Source: Clostridium massiliamazoniense
Lineage (GTDB): Bacteria; Bacillota; Clostridia; Clostridiales; Clostridiaceae
DNA length: 64,000 nt
Reading direction: 5' to 3'
Assembly: GCF_001403635.1 (NCBI RefSeq)
Contig: NZ_LN879468.1
Location: 992,001-1,056,000 of the forward strand
Below, in pieces: positions 45,846 to 54,611 of the stretch. Below the pieces are notes generated by a model that worked only from the letters and a program-made list of their open reading frames with translations, was not told the DNA's origin and ran no database searches. A program made the translations under genes and the position numbers. How positions within the stretch are numbered: position 1 is the stretch's first letter; every line of letters begins with the position of its first letter.

Positions 45846-46129
45846 AAACCCCTCCAATTAATATAATATATTGAAATTATATACTATTTTATCTTTTACA
45901 GGTAAACTTATTAATTAAAATAATTTAAACTTTTTATAAATATCTGCTTTTTGTATCTTTTTATTAACGCCCAAATTAAATTTATATTATATAATTAAGT
46001 TATATTACATATTTAATTACAATAATTTATTTATGACATTAATTCTAATAAACTAAGACTTAATTTAGAATTAGTGATGAAATAAATTTATAAAATTCAA
46101 AAGAAACGAAACGGAGCTGAGAATATACT

Positions 46130-47002
46130 ATGAGTTCTTTACTTAAAGAAAATGATAAAGTAGCTTTTTTTGCATCTTCTAATGGGCTATCTCCATTATT
46201 AAAAAGTAATATTTTTTCCTTGAAAAAACTTTTTAATAGTTTAGGTCTGGAAGTTATTTATGGTAATGAACTTTTTTACGAAGAAAAAAATTCACCATTT
46301 AATGAAGCCGCTATAATTAAGGCAAAATCTTTAGAAAATTTATTTACTGATAAATCTATAAAGGCTATCTTTGATATATCAGGTGGTGATTTATCAAATG
46401 GTCTTTTAAGTTACATAAATTTTGATATTATAAAGAAAAATCCTAAACCATTCTTTGGATATAGTGATTTATCAACTGTTCTTAATGCATTATATAAAAA
46501 ATGTGGATTTCCAACTTTCCACTATCAAATAAAACACTTAATAAACAATCCTAATTCGGAAAAACAAGTGAAATTATTTAAGGATAGTATTCTTGGAGAA
46601 AAAAATGATTTATTTAAATTTAAGTATAAATTTATTCAAGGAAATTCAATGAAAGGAATAGTTGTTGGAGGTAACATTCGTTGCCTATTAAAACTTGCTG
46701 GTACACCATTAATGCCTGATTTTAATAATAAAATATTATTCTTAGAAGGCTATAGTGGAAATCCTGCTAAAATTTATACTTTTCTTCATCAGTACAAGCA
46801 ACTTGGAGCCTTTGATAATCTAAAAGGAATACTCCTTGGAACTTTCACTGAAATGGAAGAAAATGATTATTCCCCAACAGTGGAAAAAATGTTATTAGAT
46901 ATACTGCAAAACAAATCAATAACCATAGCCAAAACTTTAGAACTTGGACATGGTGTAGATAGTAAATGTATAACAATAGGTGGTGCACTCAGCTTGAAAT
47001 AA
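46130..47002 (+). CDS. S66 family LD-carboxypeptidase-like protein
   Basis: 290 residues, LdcA/MccF fold. Candidate triad residues: Ser in FFGYSDLS (about 116), Glu in LFLEGYSGN (about 207) and His in LELGHGVDS (about 279). Members trim L,D-bonds in recycled peptidoglycan tetrapeptide or inactivate microcin C-like compounds. No signal peptide, so cytoplasmic recycling is more likely. Monocistronic. The 270 bp upstream shows nothing. Confidence 0.85.
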   Translation: MSSLLKENDKVAFFASSNGLSPLLKSNIFSLKKLFNSLGLEVIYGNELFYEEKNSPFNEAAIIKAKSLENLFTDKSIKAIFDISGGDLSNGLLSYINFDIIKKNPKPFFGYSDLSTVLNALYKKCGFPTFHYQIKHLINNPNSEKQVKLFKDSILGEKNDLFKFKYKFIQGNSMKGIVVGGNIRCLLKLAGTPLMPDFNNKILFLEGYSGNPAKIYTFLHQYKQLGAFDNLKGILLGTFTEMEENDYSPTVEKMLLDILQNKSITIAKTLELGHGVDSKCITIGGALSLK

Positions 47003-47006
47003 AAAA

Positions 47007-47062
47007 TAAAGGGATTCTATATAGAAAGGTATTTCACTAATCTACATAGAATCCTTTATTTG
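47007..47062. terminator. Terminator after the S66 gene
   Basis: AAATAAAGGGATTCTATATAG ... CTACATAGAATCCTTTATTT: about 18-bp stem with a large loop; T runs on both strands. Confidence 0.85.
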
Positions 47063-47066
47063 TATT

Positions 47067-47426
47067 TTATAAACTTCTTAAATTATTTTTTATATATTCT
47101 ACAATGTTTTCTACATACCCTTTATTAAATTCTTTTTCACTTAACACATATAAGTGATTTTTATGAACTCTATCCATATCTGCTTTATCCTTCACATAAG
47201 GAGACACTAAAATAAGATTTACTCCTCTCTTGACCATAGTTTCACAGTTATCATAGGTTCTATCTACCTCTATATTGCAATCTATCTTTTCCTCACTTAA
47301 TTTTTCTTTTAGATTATTTTTTAAAGCTCCTGATAATGTTCCTTTAAAAATATTACCGCCTCTATCTATACCTATAGGCACAGGTCTAACTCCCCCAATC
47401 ACCTTTGATACAATTACAATATTCAT
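47067..47426 (-). CDS. Hypothetical protein, 119 residues
   Basis: Not recognised. Alternating beta/alpha pattern: MNIVIVSKVIGGVRP, then IDCNIEVDRTYDNCETMVKRG and LILVSPYVKDKADMD, ending in an amphipathic helix. This is reminiscent of a small flavodoxin- or PTS IIB-like fold, but the PTS active Cys near the N-terminus is absent. Soluble. AAAGGGGGAG before the ATG. Ends at the S66 terminator. Confidence 0.55.
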   Translation of the reverse strand: MNIVIVSKVIGGVRPVPIGIDRGGNIFKGTLSGALKNNLKEKLSEEKIDCNIEVDRTYDNCETMVKRGVNLILVSPYVKDKADMDRVHKNHLYVLSEKEFNKGYVENIVEYIKNNLRSL

Positions 47427-47525
47427 AAATTCTCCCCCTTTAATTTAACTTTTTTATAATATACTTTAAAAGTTTATTATTTATAATGCATATTTATTTT
47501 AAATAGTCATTTAAATACTTAAATT

Positions 47526-48266
47526 CTAAAGCATTCCACCATCTACAGTAATAATCTGTCCTGTCATATATGAAGAATCTTCTGAACATAAAAAAGCAAC
47601 CACTTTTGCTACTTCTAAAGTTTTTCCAAATCTATTCATTGGAATCTCCTCTTCTAGTTCTTCTCTCTCTTCTTTATTCATCCAAGAATTCATTGGTGTA
47701 TCAATTACCCCCGGTGCTACAGCATTTACTCTTACATTGGACATTGCCATCTCCTTGCCTAAGGCTTTTGTAAATGAGTTTATAGCACCTTTAGTTGCTG
47801 AGTATAATACTTCACAAGATGCACCAACATTTCCCCATATGGATGATATATTAACAATAACACCTTCAGTTGATATAAGCTCTGACATTGCTAATTTACT
47901 ACAAGCTAAAACAGATTTTAAATTAATATTAAGAATTCTATCAAATTCTTCAAAATCATTATCCATAAATAATCCAACTGTTGAAATAGCTGCATTGTTT
48001 ATTAAAATATCTATTCTCCCAAAAACTTTTACAGCCTCTTCTATTAAAAGCTTACAGCCTTCATAATCACCTACTGAAGCTTTCACTAATATTCCATAAG
48101 CTCCTAATTCCTTTATTTCATTTAAAGTTTCTCTAGCTGCATCATCATCACTACTATAATTAATAACAACACTTGCTCCTCTACATGCAAGCTCTAAAAC
48201 AATTGCTTTACCAATCCCCTTAGTTCCTCCTGTAATAATTGCTACTTTTCCAGCTAAGTTCTTCAT
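47526..48266 (-). CDS. Short-chain dehydrogenase/reductase (FabG-like)
   Basis: 246 residues. NAD(P)-binding TGGTKGIGKAI (about 12-22), NNAAIS, catalytic Ser in NISSIWG and YSATKGAI (Tyr-x3-Lys), and a typical C-terminus GQIITVDGGML. Resembles 3-oxoacyl-ACP reductase, but position outside a fatty-acid cluster makes the substrate unclear. Confidence 0.88.
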   Translation of the reverse strand: MKNLAGKVAIITGGTKGIGKAIVLELACRGASVVINYSSDDDAARETLNEIKELGAYGILVKASVGDYEGCKLLIEEAVKVFGRIDILINNAAISTVGLFMDNDFEEFDRILNINLKSVLACSKLAMSELISTEGVIVNISSIWGNVGASCEVLYSATKGAINSFTKALGKEMAMSNVRVNAVAPGVIDTPMNSWMNKEEREELEEEIPMNRFGKTLEVAKVVAFLCSEDSSYMTGQIITVDGGML

Positions 48267-48306
48267 TATTATTGTCCTCTCTCTTTCCTTACTTTTCCTA
48301 CTTAAA

Positions 48307-49260
48307 TTATCTTAAAACATCTTTTATTATTCTAAGTGCATTGCCATAAAATATCTTTTCAATTTCACTCTCTACAAATCCTTCTTTTTGTAAGGCAAAA
48401 GCTAATTTATTCATTTCACTTGAATTTTTTATTTCAACTTCATTTTCTATACCATCGAAATCTGAACCAATTCCTATTACTTCAATGCCACCAACATTTC
48501 TTATATGTTTTATGTGTCTAACCATATTTTTTATAGTTGCTACTTCATCATCTAGAGGATTTGAATCTTTACTTAAAAATGCATTACAAAAGTTTATTCC
48601 AGTTACTCCACCCTTATTAGCTAATATTTTTATCATTTCATCAGTTAAATTTCTACTATGATTAGTCATTACTCTAGCATTTGAATGTGATGCTATGAAT
48701 GGCATTTTTGAATACTTTGCCACATCAAAGAATCCACCATCTGATAAATGAGAAACATCTATAAGCATTCCAAGTCTATTCATCTCTTCAACTGCTTCTA
48801 TGCCTTTTTCTTTTAATCCTTTATCCTTATTTACAAAAGCAACATTTGGATACCCTAAATCATTTTCAAAATTCCATGTTAATGTCACTAATGAAATTCC
48901 TTCTTCTTTAAAATATCTAAGATTATCTAAATTACCTTTTAAAGCATCTCCCTCTTCAATAGTTAAAAAAGCTCCTATTTTCCCTGATGCCTTTACTCTT
49001 TTTAAGTCATCAAAATTTCTACATAATTCTATAGTGTCTTCATGTTTTGAAATTTCCTTTTTGAAATTTAATAGCATTTTATTGCAATATTTAAAAGAAT
49101 CCTCTACTTGATCCTTTTCTATAAACATGGCAAAAAATTGTGCCATGGCATTTCCAGCCTTAATATTATTTAAATTTGCCTTAAGATTTGAATCAGTAAT
49201 ATTTTTTCCCTCTTCAATCATTCTATAAGCAGTATCACAATGAAAGTCTATAAAATTCAT
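48307..49260 (-). CDS. M19 membrane-dipeptidase family protein
   Basis: 317 residues, zinc-dependent renal dipeptidase family. FHCDT (HxD, residues 5-9), active Glu in LTIEEGDA, SHSNARVMTNHSRN (two His) and IGSDFDG. Cleaves dipeptides including D-amino-acid ones. No signal peptide. Upstream of an SDR gene and downstream of rbsK, all on the minus strand, separate operons uncertain. Confidence 0.92.
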   Translation of the reverse strand: MNFIDFHCDTAYRMIEEGKNITDSNLKANLNNIKAGNAMAQFFAMFIEKDQVEDSFKYCNKMLLNFKKEISKHEDTIELCRNFDDLKRVKASGKIGAFLTIEEGDALKGNLDNLRYFKEEGISLVTLTWNFENDLGYPNVAFVNKDKGLKEKGIEAVEEMNRLGMLIDVSHLSDGGFFDVAKYSKMPFIASHSNARVMTNHSRNLTDEMIKILANKGGVTGINFCNAFLSKDSNPLDDEVATIKNMVRHIKHIRNVGGIEVIGIGSDFDGIENEVEIKNSSEMNKLAFALQKEGFVESEIEKIFYGNALRIIKDVLR

Positions 49261-49370
49261 ATATATTCCTCCTTACTTTATAGTTTCTTTTTCTATTAAT
49301 TTATGCTTAAAAACTAACTTTATCTTTTTTTAAGAATCTTTATTATCTCTTCTCCTATTTTATAATCTTA

Positions 49371-50300
49371 TTATTCCTCCCCATAGATTTCTATTACTTC
49401 TTTTAATATTCCTATAGATGGTTGTGCTCCTTCTTTTTGAACAGTTATTGATGAAACTTTATTACCAAAAACAACTGCCTTTTCTAAAGTTTCAAAGTTT
49501 AAATTATTTATATCTAATTTAGAACTTAATCCTCCTATAAAACTATCACCTGCTGCTGTTGTATCTATAGCTTTAACCTTATAGGCTGGAATTATTTTAG
49601 CCATATCTTTACTTATTAAAGCTGCTCCCTTTGAACCTAAAGTTATAATAACAAACTTTATCCCTTTATCTAAAAATTTTTTTCCTGCTACTTTAGCACT
49701 TTCTAAATCATAAACCTTAATTCCAGTTAAAAGTTCAACCTCTGTTTCATTAGGAATTATTATATCTGTATAATCTAAAATATCTGTTCTTATTTCCTTA
49801 GCAGGAGCAGGATTTAATATTGTTACCTTCTTTAACTCCTTAGCAAATTTAAATGCTTTTGCTGTAATTTCTTCAGGAGTTTCAAATTGAGCTATTAAAA
49901 TATCATTTCCTTTTATAGCTTCCTTAGCCTTATTTATTTCCTCTTCATTTATCGTCATATTCGAACCTGCTATAACAACTATTGAATTATTTCCTCTTTC
50001 ATTAACAGTTATTATTGCCATTCCTGTTGGATTAATCTCATCTTCATAAACAAAATCAACATTTATATTTTCACTACTTAAAGTATTTTTTAATACTTTC
50101 CCATTATCATCTTTACCTATTTTAGATATGATAGTTACTTCATTCCCACATCTCTTAGCCGCTATAGCTTGATTTGCTCCCTTTCCACCATTAGCCTTCT
50201 CAAAGGATTTTGAAAGAATTGTTTCTCCCTCCTTAGGCATATCTTTAACTTTTATAACTAAATCCATATTTATACTTCCAAGCACACAAACTTTATTCAT
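49371..50300 (-). CDS. rbsK: Ribokinase
   Basis: PfkB-family kinase making ribose-5-phosphate, 309 residues. GGKGANQAIAAKR (about 39-51) and the anion-hole/catalytic DTTAAGDSFIGG (Asp about 251). No rbs transporter genes nearby. Confidence 0.93.
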   Translation of the reverse strand: MNKVCVLGSINMDLVIKVKDMPKEGETILSKSFEKANGGKGANQAIAAKRCGNEVTIISKIGKDDNGKVLKNTLSSENINVDFVYEDEINPTGMAIITVNERGNNSIVVIAGSNMTINEEEINKAKEAIKGNDILIAQFETPEEITAKAFKFAKELKKVTILNPAPAKEIRTDILDYTDIIIPNETEVELLTGIKVYDLESAKVAGKKFLDKGIKFVIITLGSKGAALISKDMAKIIPAYKVKAIDTTAAGDSFIGGLSSKLDINNLNFETLEKAVVFGNKVSSITVQKEGAQPSIGILKEVIEIYGEE

Positions 50301-50337
50301 AACCTTAAACCTCCTTAAAAACTTAAATAATTAAAAA

Positions 50338-50382
50338 AGTGGAGATGTATGAAAAATCTGATACATCCCCGCTTTTTATATA
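50338..50382 (-). terminator. GATGTATC-type terminator of the ybaK gene
   Basis: GGGGATGTATCAGA ... TCATACATCTCC: stem with one mismatch; the upstream TATATAAAAAGC context resembles the other copies. Confidence 0.7.
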
Positions 50383-50403
50383 ACTAACACTGTACTTATA
50401 TCT

Positions 50404-50877
50404 TTATTTAGTTATATTATCTAAATGACCTTTGGTAACATCTAATAAATCTGAAAGATTTAATTCAACCTGCATACCAATTTTACCAGCAGAAACAATT
50501 ATTTTTTCTAAGTCTTTAGCTTTTTCACTAATAACAGTTTTATATTGTTTCTTCATACCAATAGGAGAACATCCTCCTCTTATGTATCCAGTAAATTTAT
50601 TTATATCCTTAACAGCAATCATTTCAACATTTTTTTCTGAAACAGATTTAGCTGCTTTTTTAAGATCTAATTCATCAGAGGCTCCTATAACAAAAACATA
50701 AAGTTCTTTACTATGTCCCATAGTAACAAGAGTTTTATAAACCATTTCTATAGGTTTTCCTATCTTACCTGAAACAGAAAGAGCATCTATTTTATTATCT
50801 TTATTGTCATACGTAAGAACCTCATAATCAATTTTATGAGAATCTAAAATTCTCATAGCATTAGTTTTTCCCTTCAT
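50404..50877 (-). CDS. ybaK: YbaK-type Cys-tRNA(Pro)/aminoacyl-tRNA deacylase
   Basis: 157 residues; trans-editing protein hydrolysing Cys misattached to tRNA-Pro. Catalytic Lys in VYKTLV (about 46) and GGCSPIGMK loop present. Monocistronic with its own terminator. Confidence 0.9.
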   Translation of the reverse strand: MKGKTNAMRILDSHKIDYEVLTYDNKDNKIDALSVSGKIGKPIEMVYKTLVTMGHSKELYVFVIGASDELDLKKAAKSVSEKNVEMIAVKDINKFTGYIRGGCSPIGMKKQYKTVISEKAKDLEKIIVSAGKIGMQVELNLSDLLDVTKGHLDNITK

Positions 50878-51083
50878 AAAAAGACTTCCTCTCTTTAGTA
50901 ATTAAAAATGAAGAGTTGAAAATATAAAATTTAATTTAGACATAATTTTTCTTAATCCATCATTATAAGAACAACTCCCCATTATGAAGACCTATTAAAC
51001 ATAATTATAAAAAATAATTGTTTATACATTATAATAACTATAATGCATATGTTATTATTTTTTGTATATTACTATTATAAATT

Positions 51084-52316
51084 TTAATATAGAGGATATT
51101 TTTCACAAAGCTTTTTAACTCTATTTTTTACTTCCTCTAAGTTACCTTCTCTATTTTCTATAGCATCATTTATTATTGTTGCTATTTCTTTCATATCCTC
51201 TTCCTTAAATCCTCTTGTTGTTACAGCTGGAGTCCCTATTCTTACACCACTTGTTACAAATGGGCTTCTTGTTTCATTTGGAACTGTGTTTTTATTTAAT
51301 GTTACACCCACTGAATCTAATAAAATTTCCACTTCTTTTCCTGTTACATTTTTATTGTTCAAATCTACTAATAATAAATGATTGTCTGTTCCATTTGATA
51401 CAATCTTAAATCCATAGCTTTTTAAAGCCTCACTAAGGGCTTTAGCATTCTTTACAACCTGTTGCATATATTCTTTAAATTCAGGCTCTAGAGCTTCCTT
51501 AAAACAAACAGCCTTCGCTGCAATTATATGCATAAGTGGACCACCTTGCATTCCTGGGAATATATTTTTATCTAGTTCTTTAGCAAATTTTTCTTTGCAT
51601 AAAATTAATCCCCCTCTTGGTCCTCTTAAAGTTTTATGTGTTGTTGTTGTAACAAAGTCAGCATATGGAACTGGTGATGGATGTATTCCCGCTGCTACAA
51701 GTCCTGCTATATGTGCCATATCTACCATTAAATATGCCCCAACTTCATCTGCAATCTCTCTAAACCTTTTAAAATCTATTACTCTAGAATATGCACTAGC
51801 CCCTGCAACTATTAATTTAGGTTTATGCTTTATAGCAAGTTCCCTAACATCATCATAGTTTATTTCCTCTGTTTCTTTATCAACACCATAAGATACAAAG
51901 TTATAAAGCTTTCCAGAGAAATTTACTGGTGATCCATGAGTTAAATGTCCACCATTACTTAAATCCATACCTAAAACAACATCCCCTACATTAAGTACAG
52001 TTAAGTAAACAGCCATATTTGCTTGTGAACCTGCATGAGGTTGAACATTAGCATGCTCCGCTCCAAATAATTTTTTTGCTCTTTCTCTAGCTATATCTTC
52101 TACTTCATCAACCACATAACATCCACCATAGTATCTTTTCTTTGGATATCCTTCTGCATATTTATTTGTTAAAAATGACCCCATTGCTTCCATAACAGCT
52201 TCACTAGTAAAGTTTTCAGATGCTATAAGCTCTATGCTTTCTTGCTCTCTTTTTAATTCTTTTTTTATCAATTCTTCTATTTCTAGGTCTACTTTTGATA
52301 AATTTTCAAAGTTCAC
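51084..52316 (-). CDS. glyA: Serine hydroxymethyltransferase
   Basis: PLP enzyme interconverting serine and glycine with tetrahydrofolate, 410 residues. PLP lysine in [14 protein letters not shown] (about 227), [13 protein letters not shown] at the N-terminus, and [14 protein letters not shown] after a ribosome-binding site of GGTGATAT type. No glycine or THF riboswitch is visible upstream. Confidence 0.97.
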   Translation of the reverse strand: MNFENLSKVDLEIEELIKKELKREQESIELIASENFTSEAVMEAMGSFLTNKYAEGYPKKRYYGGCYVVDEVEDIARERAKKLFGAEHANVQPHAGSQANMAVYLTVLNVGDVVLGMDLSNGGHLTHGSPVNFSGKLYNFVSYGVDKETEEINYDDVRELAIKHKPKLIVAGASAYSRVIDFKRFREIADEVGAYLMVDMAHIAGLVAAGIHPSPVPYADFVTTTTHKTLRGPRGGLILCKEKFAKELDKNIFPGMQGGPLMHIIAAKAVCFKEALEPEFKEYMQQVVKNAKALSEALKSYGFKIVSNGTDNHLLLVDLNNKNVTGKEVEILLDSVGVTLNKNTVPNETRSPFVTSGVRIGTPAVTTRGFKEEDMKEIATIINDAIENREGNLEEVKNRVKKLCEKYPLY

Positions 52317-52458
52317 AATATCACCCCAAATTCTTCATATTTATTTTAATTATATTAATTAAAAATATATTTATCAATAACATTTATACTATTTATTTCA
52401 GTATCTATTTATTTGTGCTATTATATACTAAGAGTTAGCTTTATTCTATAAAGTGGAA

Positions 52459-52503
52459 CTTAACTTAAGGAAAGTCTTGACTGAATTTAAGTTTAAATCA
52501 GTA
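52459..52503 (+). repeat. Two-hairpin element relic (hairpin 1 only)
   Basis: ACTTAACTTAAGGAAAGTC ... GACTGAATTTAAG TTTAAATCAGT aligns with the left half of the two-hairpin element and keeps a stem (CTTAA/TTAAG, AGTC/GACT). Second hairpin not found. In the glyA-thrE divergent gap. Confidence 0.45.
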
Positions 52504-52559
52504 AATACATATAATCTTAATCTAACAAAAATATATTTTGGACTTCTGTGAGGTGGGTT

Positions 52560-53321
52560 ATGGATATTGATAGCATTGTACACGTTGCTACCCTTGCTGG
52601 AAAAATAATTCTAGAAAGTGGTGGGGAAACCTATAGGGTTGAAGAAACAATAGTTAGAATTTGTCATTCCTTTGGCATAAGTCAAGCAGATAGTTATGTT
52701 ACACCTACTGGTATTATGGTATCTGTTTGTCACGATAAAAATACAAAAACCTTAATAAAAAGGGTTAAATCTAGAGGAAATAATCTTCAAAAAATACATT
52801 TAGTTAACAATCTTTCTAGAGAACTATATGTCAAAGAATATACTGTTACTGAATTTGAAGAAAAATTAAATGAAATAAACAGTATTCCAGCCTATCCCTT
52901 TAAAATAAATGTACTTTGTGCTGGTATTGCTGCTGCATCTTTCGCTATTCCTTTTGGAGGAACTTTTAAAGATTTCATTGCAGCATTTTTTATAGGAATG
53001 ATAATAAAAGTATTTGTTATTTATGCTGAAAAGCTCTCTTTAAATTCCTTTTTTATTAATTCAATTGGTGGTGCAATTGCAGCAGTTTTAGCAATAATAT
53101 CTTCTCAGCTAGGCATTAGTAGCAATGTAAACAATGTTATAATTGGTTCTATAATGCTTCTTGTCCCTGGTATGATTATTACAAATGCAATTAGAGATAC
53201 TATATCAGGTGATTTAGTTTCTGGGCTTACAAAGGCTGCTGAAGCTATATTAATAGCTGTTTCTATTGCAGTTGGGACTGGTATGGTTATGAATATTTGG
53301 ATTAATCATTTAGGAGGCTAA
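52560..53321 (+). CDS. ThrE-type threonine/serine exporter, N-terminal-type subunit (DUF1212)
   Basis: 253 residues. Soluble amphipathic N-half (ILESGGETYRVEETIVRIC, VTPTGIMVS) followed by about five helices, the ThrE/DUF1212 pattern. In Corynebacterium one fused protein exports Thr and Ser; in Firmicutes two proteins share the job. Start at the ATG at 52560 after GAGGTGG; longer frame overlaps this site. Next gene follows after 3 bases. Confidence 0.88.
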   Translation: MDIDSIVHVATLAGKIILESGGETYRVEETIVRICHSFGISQADSYVTPTGIMVSVCHDKNTKTLIKRVKSRGNNLQKIHLVNNLSRELYVKEYTVTEFEEKLNEINSIPAYPFKINVLCAGIAAASFAIPFGGTFKDFIAAFFIGMIIKVFVIYAEKLSLNSFFINSIGGAIAAVLAIISSQLGISSNVNNVIIGSIMLLVPGMIITNAIRDTISGDLVSGLTKAAEAILIAVSIAVGTGMVMNIWINHLGG

Positions 53322-53324
53322 ACT

Positions 53325-53858
53325 ATGGAAAAAATTTTTATAGAATCATTCTTTTCAGGAGTTGCTACTCTAGCCTTTGCAATAATGTTTAATATTAGAG
53401 GGAAATTTTTAATTTGGGCTGGTATTGGAGGATTCTTCAGCTGGTTTTGTTATTTAGTTTCTTTAGCAGAATTTAAAAATACAACTATGGCTATGTTCAT
53501 TGCTTCTCTTTGCCTTAGTATTTATTCGGAAATTCTTGCTAGAAAATTAAAGACACCAGTAACTACATTAGTTATTTGTTCATTAATGCCCTTAGTTCCT
53601 GGAAGTGGAATGTATTATACTATGTATAGTGCAGTTAGTGGTGATATGACAAAAACTTGGACTTTAGCTGCATCTACTTTATCATCTGCTGGAGTTTTAG
53701 CTCTTGGAGTAATATTAGTTTCTACTTTAACTAGATTACTTAAAAGTTTCAAAGACGATAAAGTTGAGGTAGTAAAGAAAAGAATAACAAAAACTAGGTC
53801 TAATTTCTTAAGAGATATTGAGAAAAATAATGATAAAGAAAATAGCGAAGAAAAATAA
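53325..53858 (+). CDS. ThrE-type threonine/serine exporter, C-terminal-type subunit (DUF3815)
   Basis: 177 residues with about five helices and the SLMPLVPGSGMYYTMYSAVSGD signature; a charged cytoplasmic tail ends the protein. Completes the two-gene exporter with the preceding DUF1212 protein. AGGAGG overlaps the upstream stop. Confidence 0.88.
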   Translation: MEKIFIESFFSGVATLAFAIMFNIRGKFLIWAGIGGFFSWFCYLVSLAEFKNTTMAMFIASLCLSIYSEILARKLKTPVTTLVICSLMPLVPGSGMYYTMYSAVSGDMTKTWTLAASTLSSAGVLALGVILVSTLTRLLKSFKDDKVEVVKKRITKTRSNFLRDIEKNNDKENSEEK

Positions 53859-53867
53859 TATATGAAG

Positions 53868-53908
53868 TAAGGGATGTATCAATAAACTTAGATACATCCC
53901 TTACTTTT
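53868..53908. terminator. GATGTATC-type bidirectional terminator
   Basis: AGGGATGTATC ... GATACATCCCT, then TACTTTTTATTT; between convergent thrE and csoR-like genes. Confidence 0.85.
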
Positions 53909-54210
53909 TATTTCACAAAACTATTTAAAGTTTTTATAAGTCTTTCAAGACCTGGATAATTTTCATCTCCCTCTTCTATTCCCATGCAGTTTCTAGCATA
54001 ATCTTCTATCATAAGAATACCGACTTTATTAATAGCTGCTTTTATAGCTGCTATTTGAGTAAGGACATCTCTACAACAAATATCCTTATCAATCATTCCC
54101 TGAATTCCCTTTACTTGTCCTTCTACTCTTCTTAGTCTTACAAGTATTTCTTTTTTTAGTTCGTCATCTTTAAGAGCTTCCTCTTTAACAAGATCTTCTT
54201 TTTGACTCAC
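53908..54210 (-). CDS. CsoR/FrmR-family transcriptional repressor lacking the metal His
   Basis: 100 residues, all-helical DUF156 fold. Characteristic RRVEGQVKGIQGMI and a Cys pair at about 45-46 (ICCRDVLTQIAAIKAAI). In CsoR the ligands are Cys-x24-His-x3-Cys; here the later site reads EDYARNCMG, with Tyr in place of His before the conserved Cys. That is closer to Cys-only persulfide sensors (CstR-like). GTG start after GAGGTGG. No copper or sulfur gene adjacent, so target unknown. Confidence 0.85.
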   Translation of the reverse strand: MSQKEDLVKEEALKDDELKKEILVRLRRVEGQVKGIQGMIDKDICCRDVLTQIAAIKAAINKVGILMIEDYARNCMGIEEGDENYPGLERLIKTLNSFVK

Positions 54211-54227
54211 AATTCCACCTCTTTAAT

Positions 54228-54473
54228 CTATTTTTCTTTTTGTTCTTTATTAATTTTTCTTCTTTCCTTCTTAGACATTCTTTGTCTAGAATTAGCTTTC
54301 CCTATTGTTTTAGATTTATATTTTAATCTTTCTGGTAAATACCTGTTAGCATACTCTTTTCTTCCTTTTTCAGTCTTTACCATATCTTTTCCCTTTTTAT
54401 CTAAGTGTGCAAGATACCAACAAAAAATCCCAATTATTAAAAATGCCATGGTTATTGTAAATTCACTTGACAT
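54228..54473 (-). CDS. Small single-pass membrane protein, basic tail
   Basis: 81 residues: N-terminal helix (FTITMAFLIIGIFCWYLAHL) then a highly Lys/Arg-rich cytoplasmic tail. AAGGGGG before the ATG. 17 bases upstream of the csoR-like gene, so cotranscribed. Family not recognised. Confidence 0.6.
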   Translation of the reverse strand: MSSEFTITMAFLIIGIFCWYLAHLDKKGKDMVKTEKGRKEYANRYLPERLKYKSKTIGKANSRQRMSKKERRKINKEQKEK

Positions 54474-54566
54474 ATAACTCCCCCTTAATTCTCTGTTACT
54501 ACCTATTATACCAAAGTTATATAAATAAATTATGCTTATATTAATTTTTTACAAAAATATAAAAAA

Positions 54567-54604
54567 TAGGGCTGTATCGAAAATCCAAAACTTAGATACA
54601 GCCC
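54567..54604 (-). terminator. GCTGTATC-type terminator of the aspS operon
   Basis: GGGCTGTATC and GATACAGCCC, 10-bp stem with compensatory C/G for A/T change relative to the GGATGTATC copies; ends the long recJ-like to aspS operon. Confidence 0.85.
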
Positions 54605-54611
54605 ACTATTA

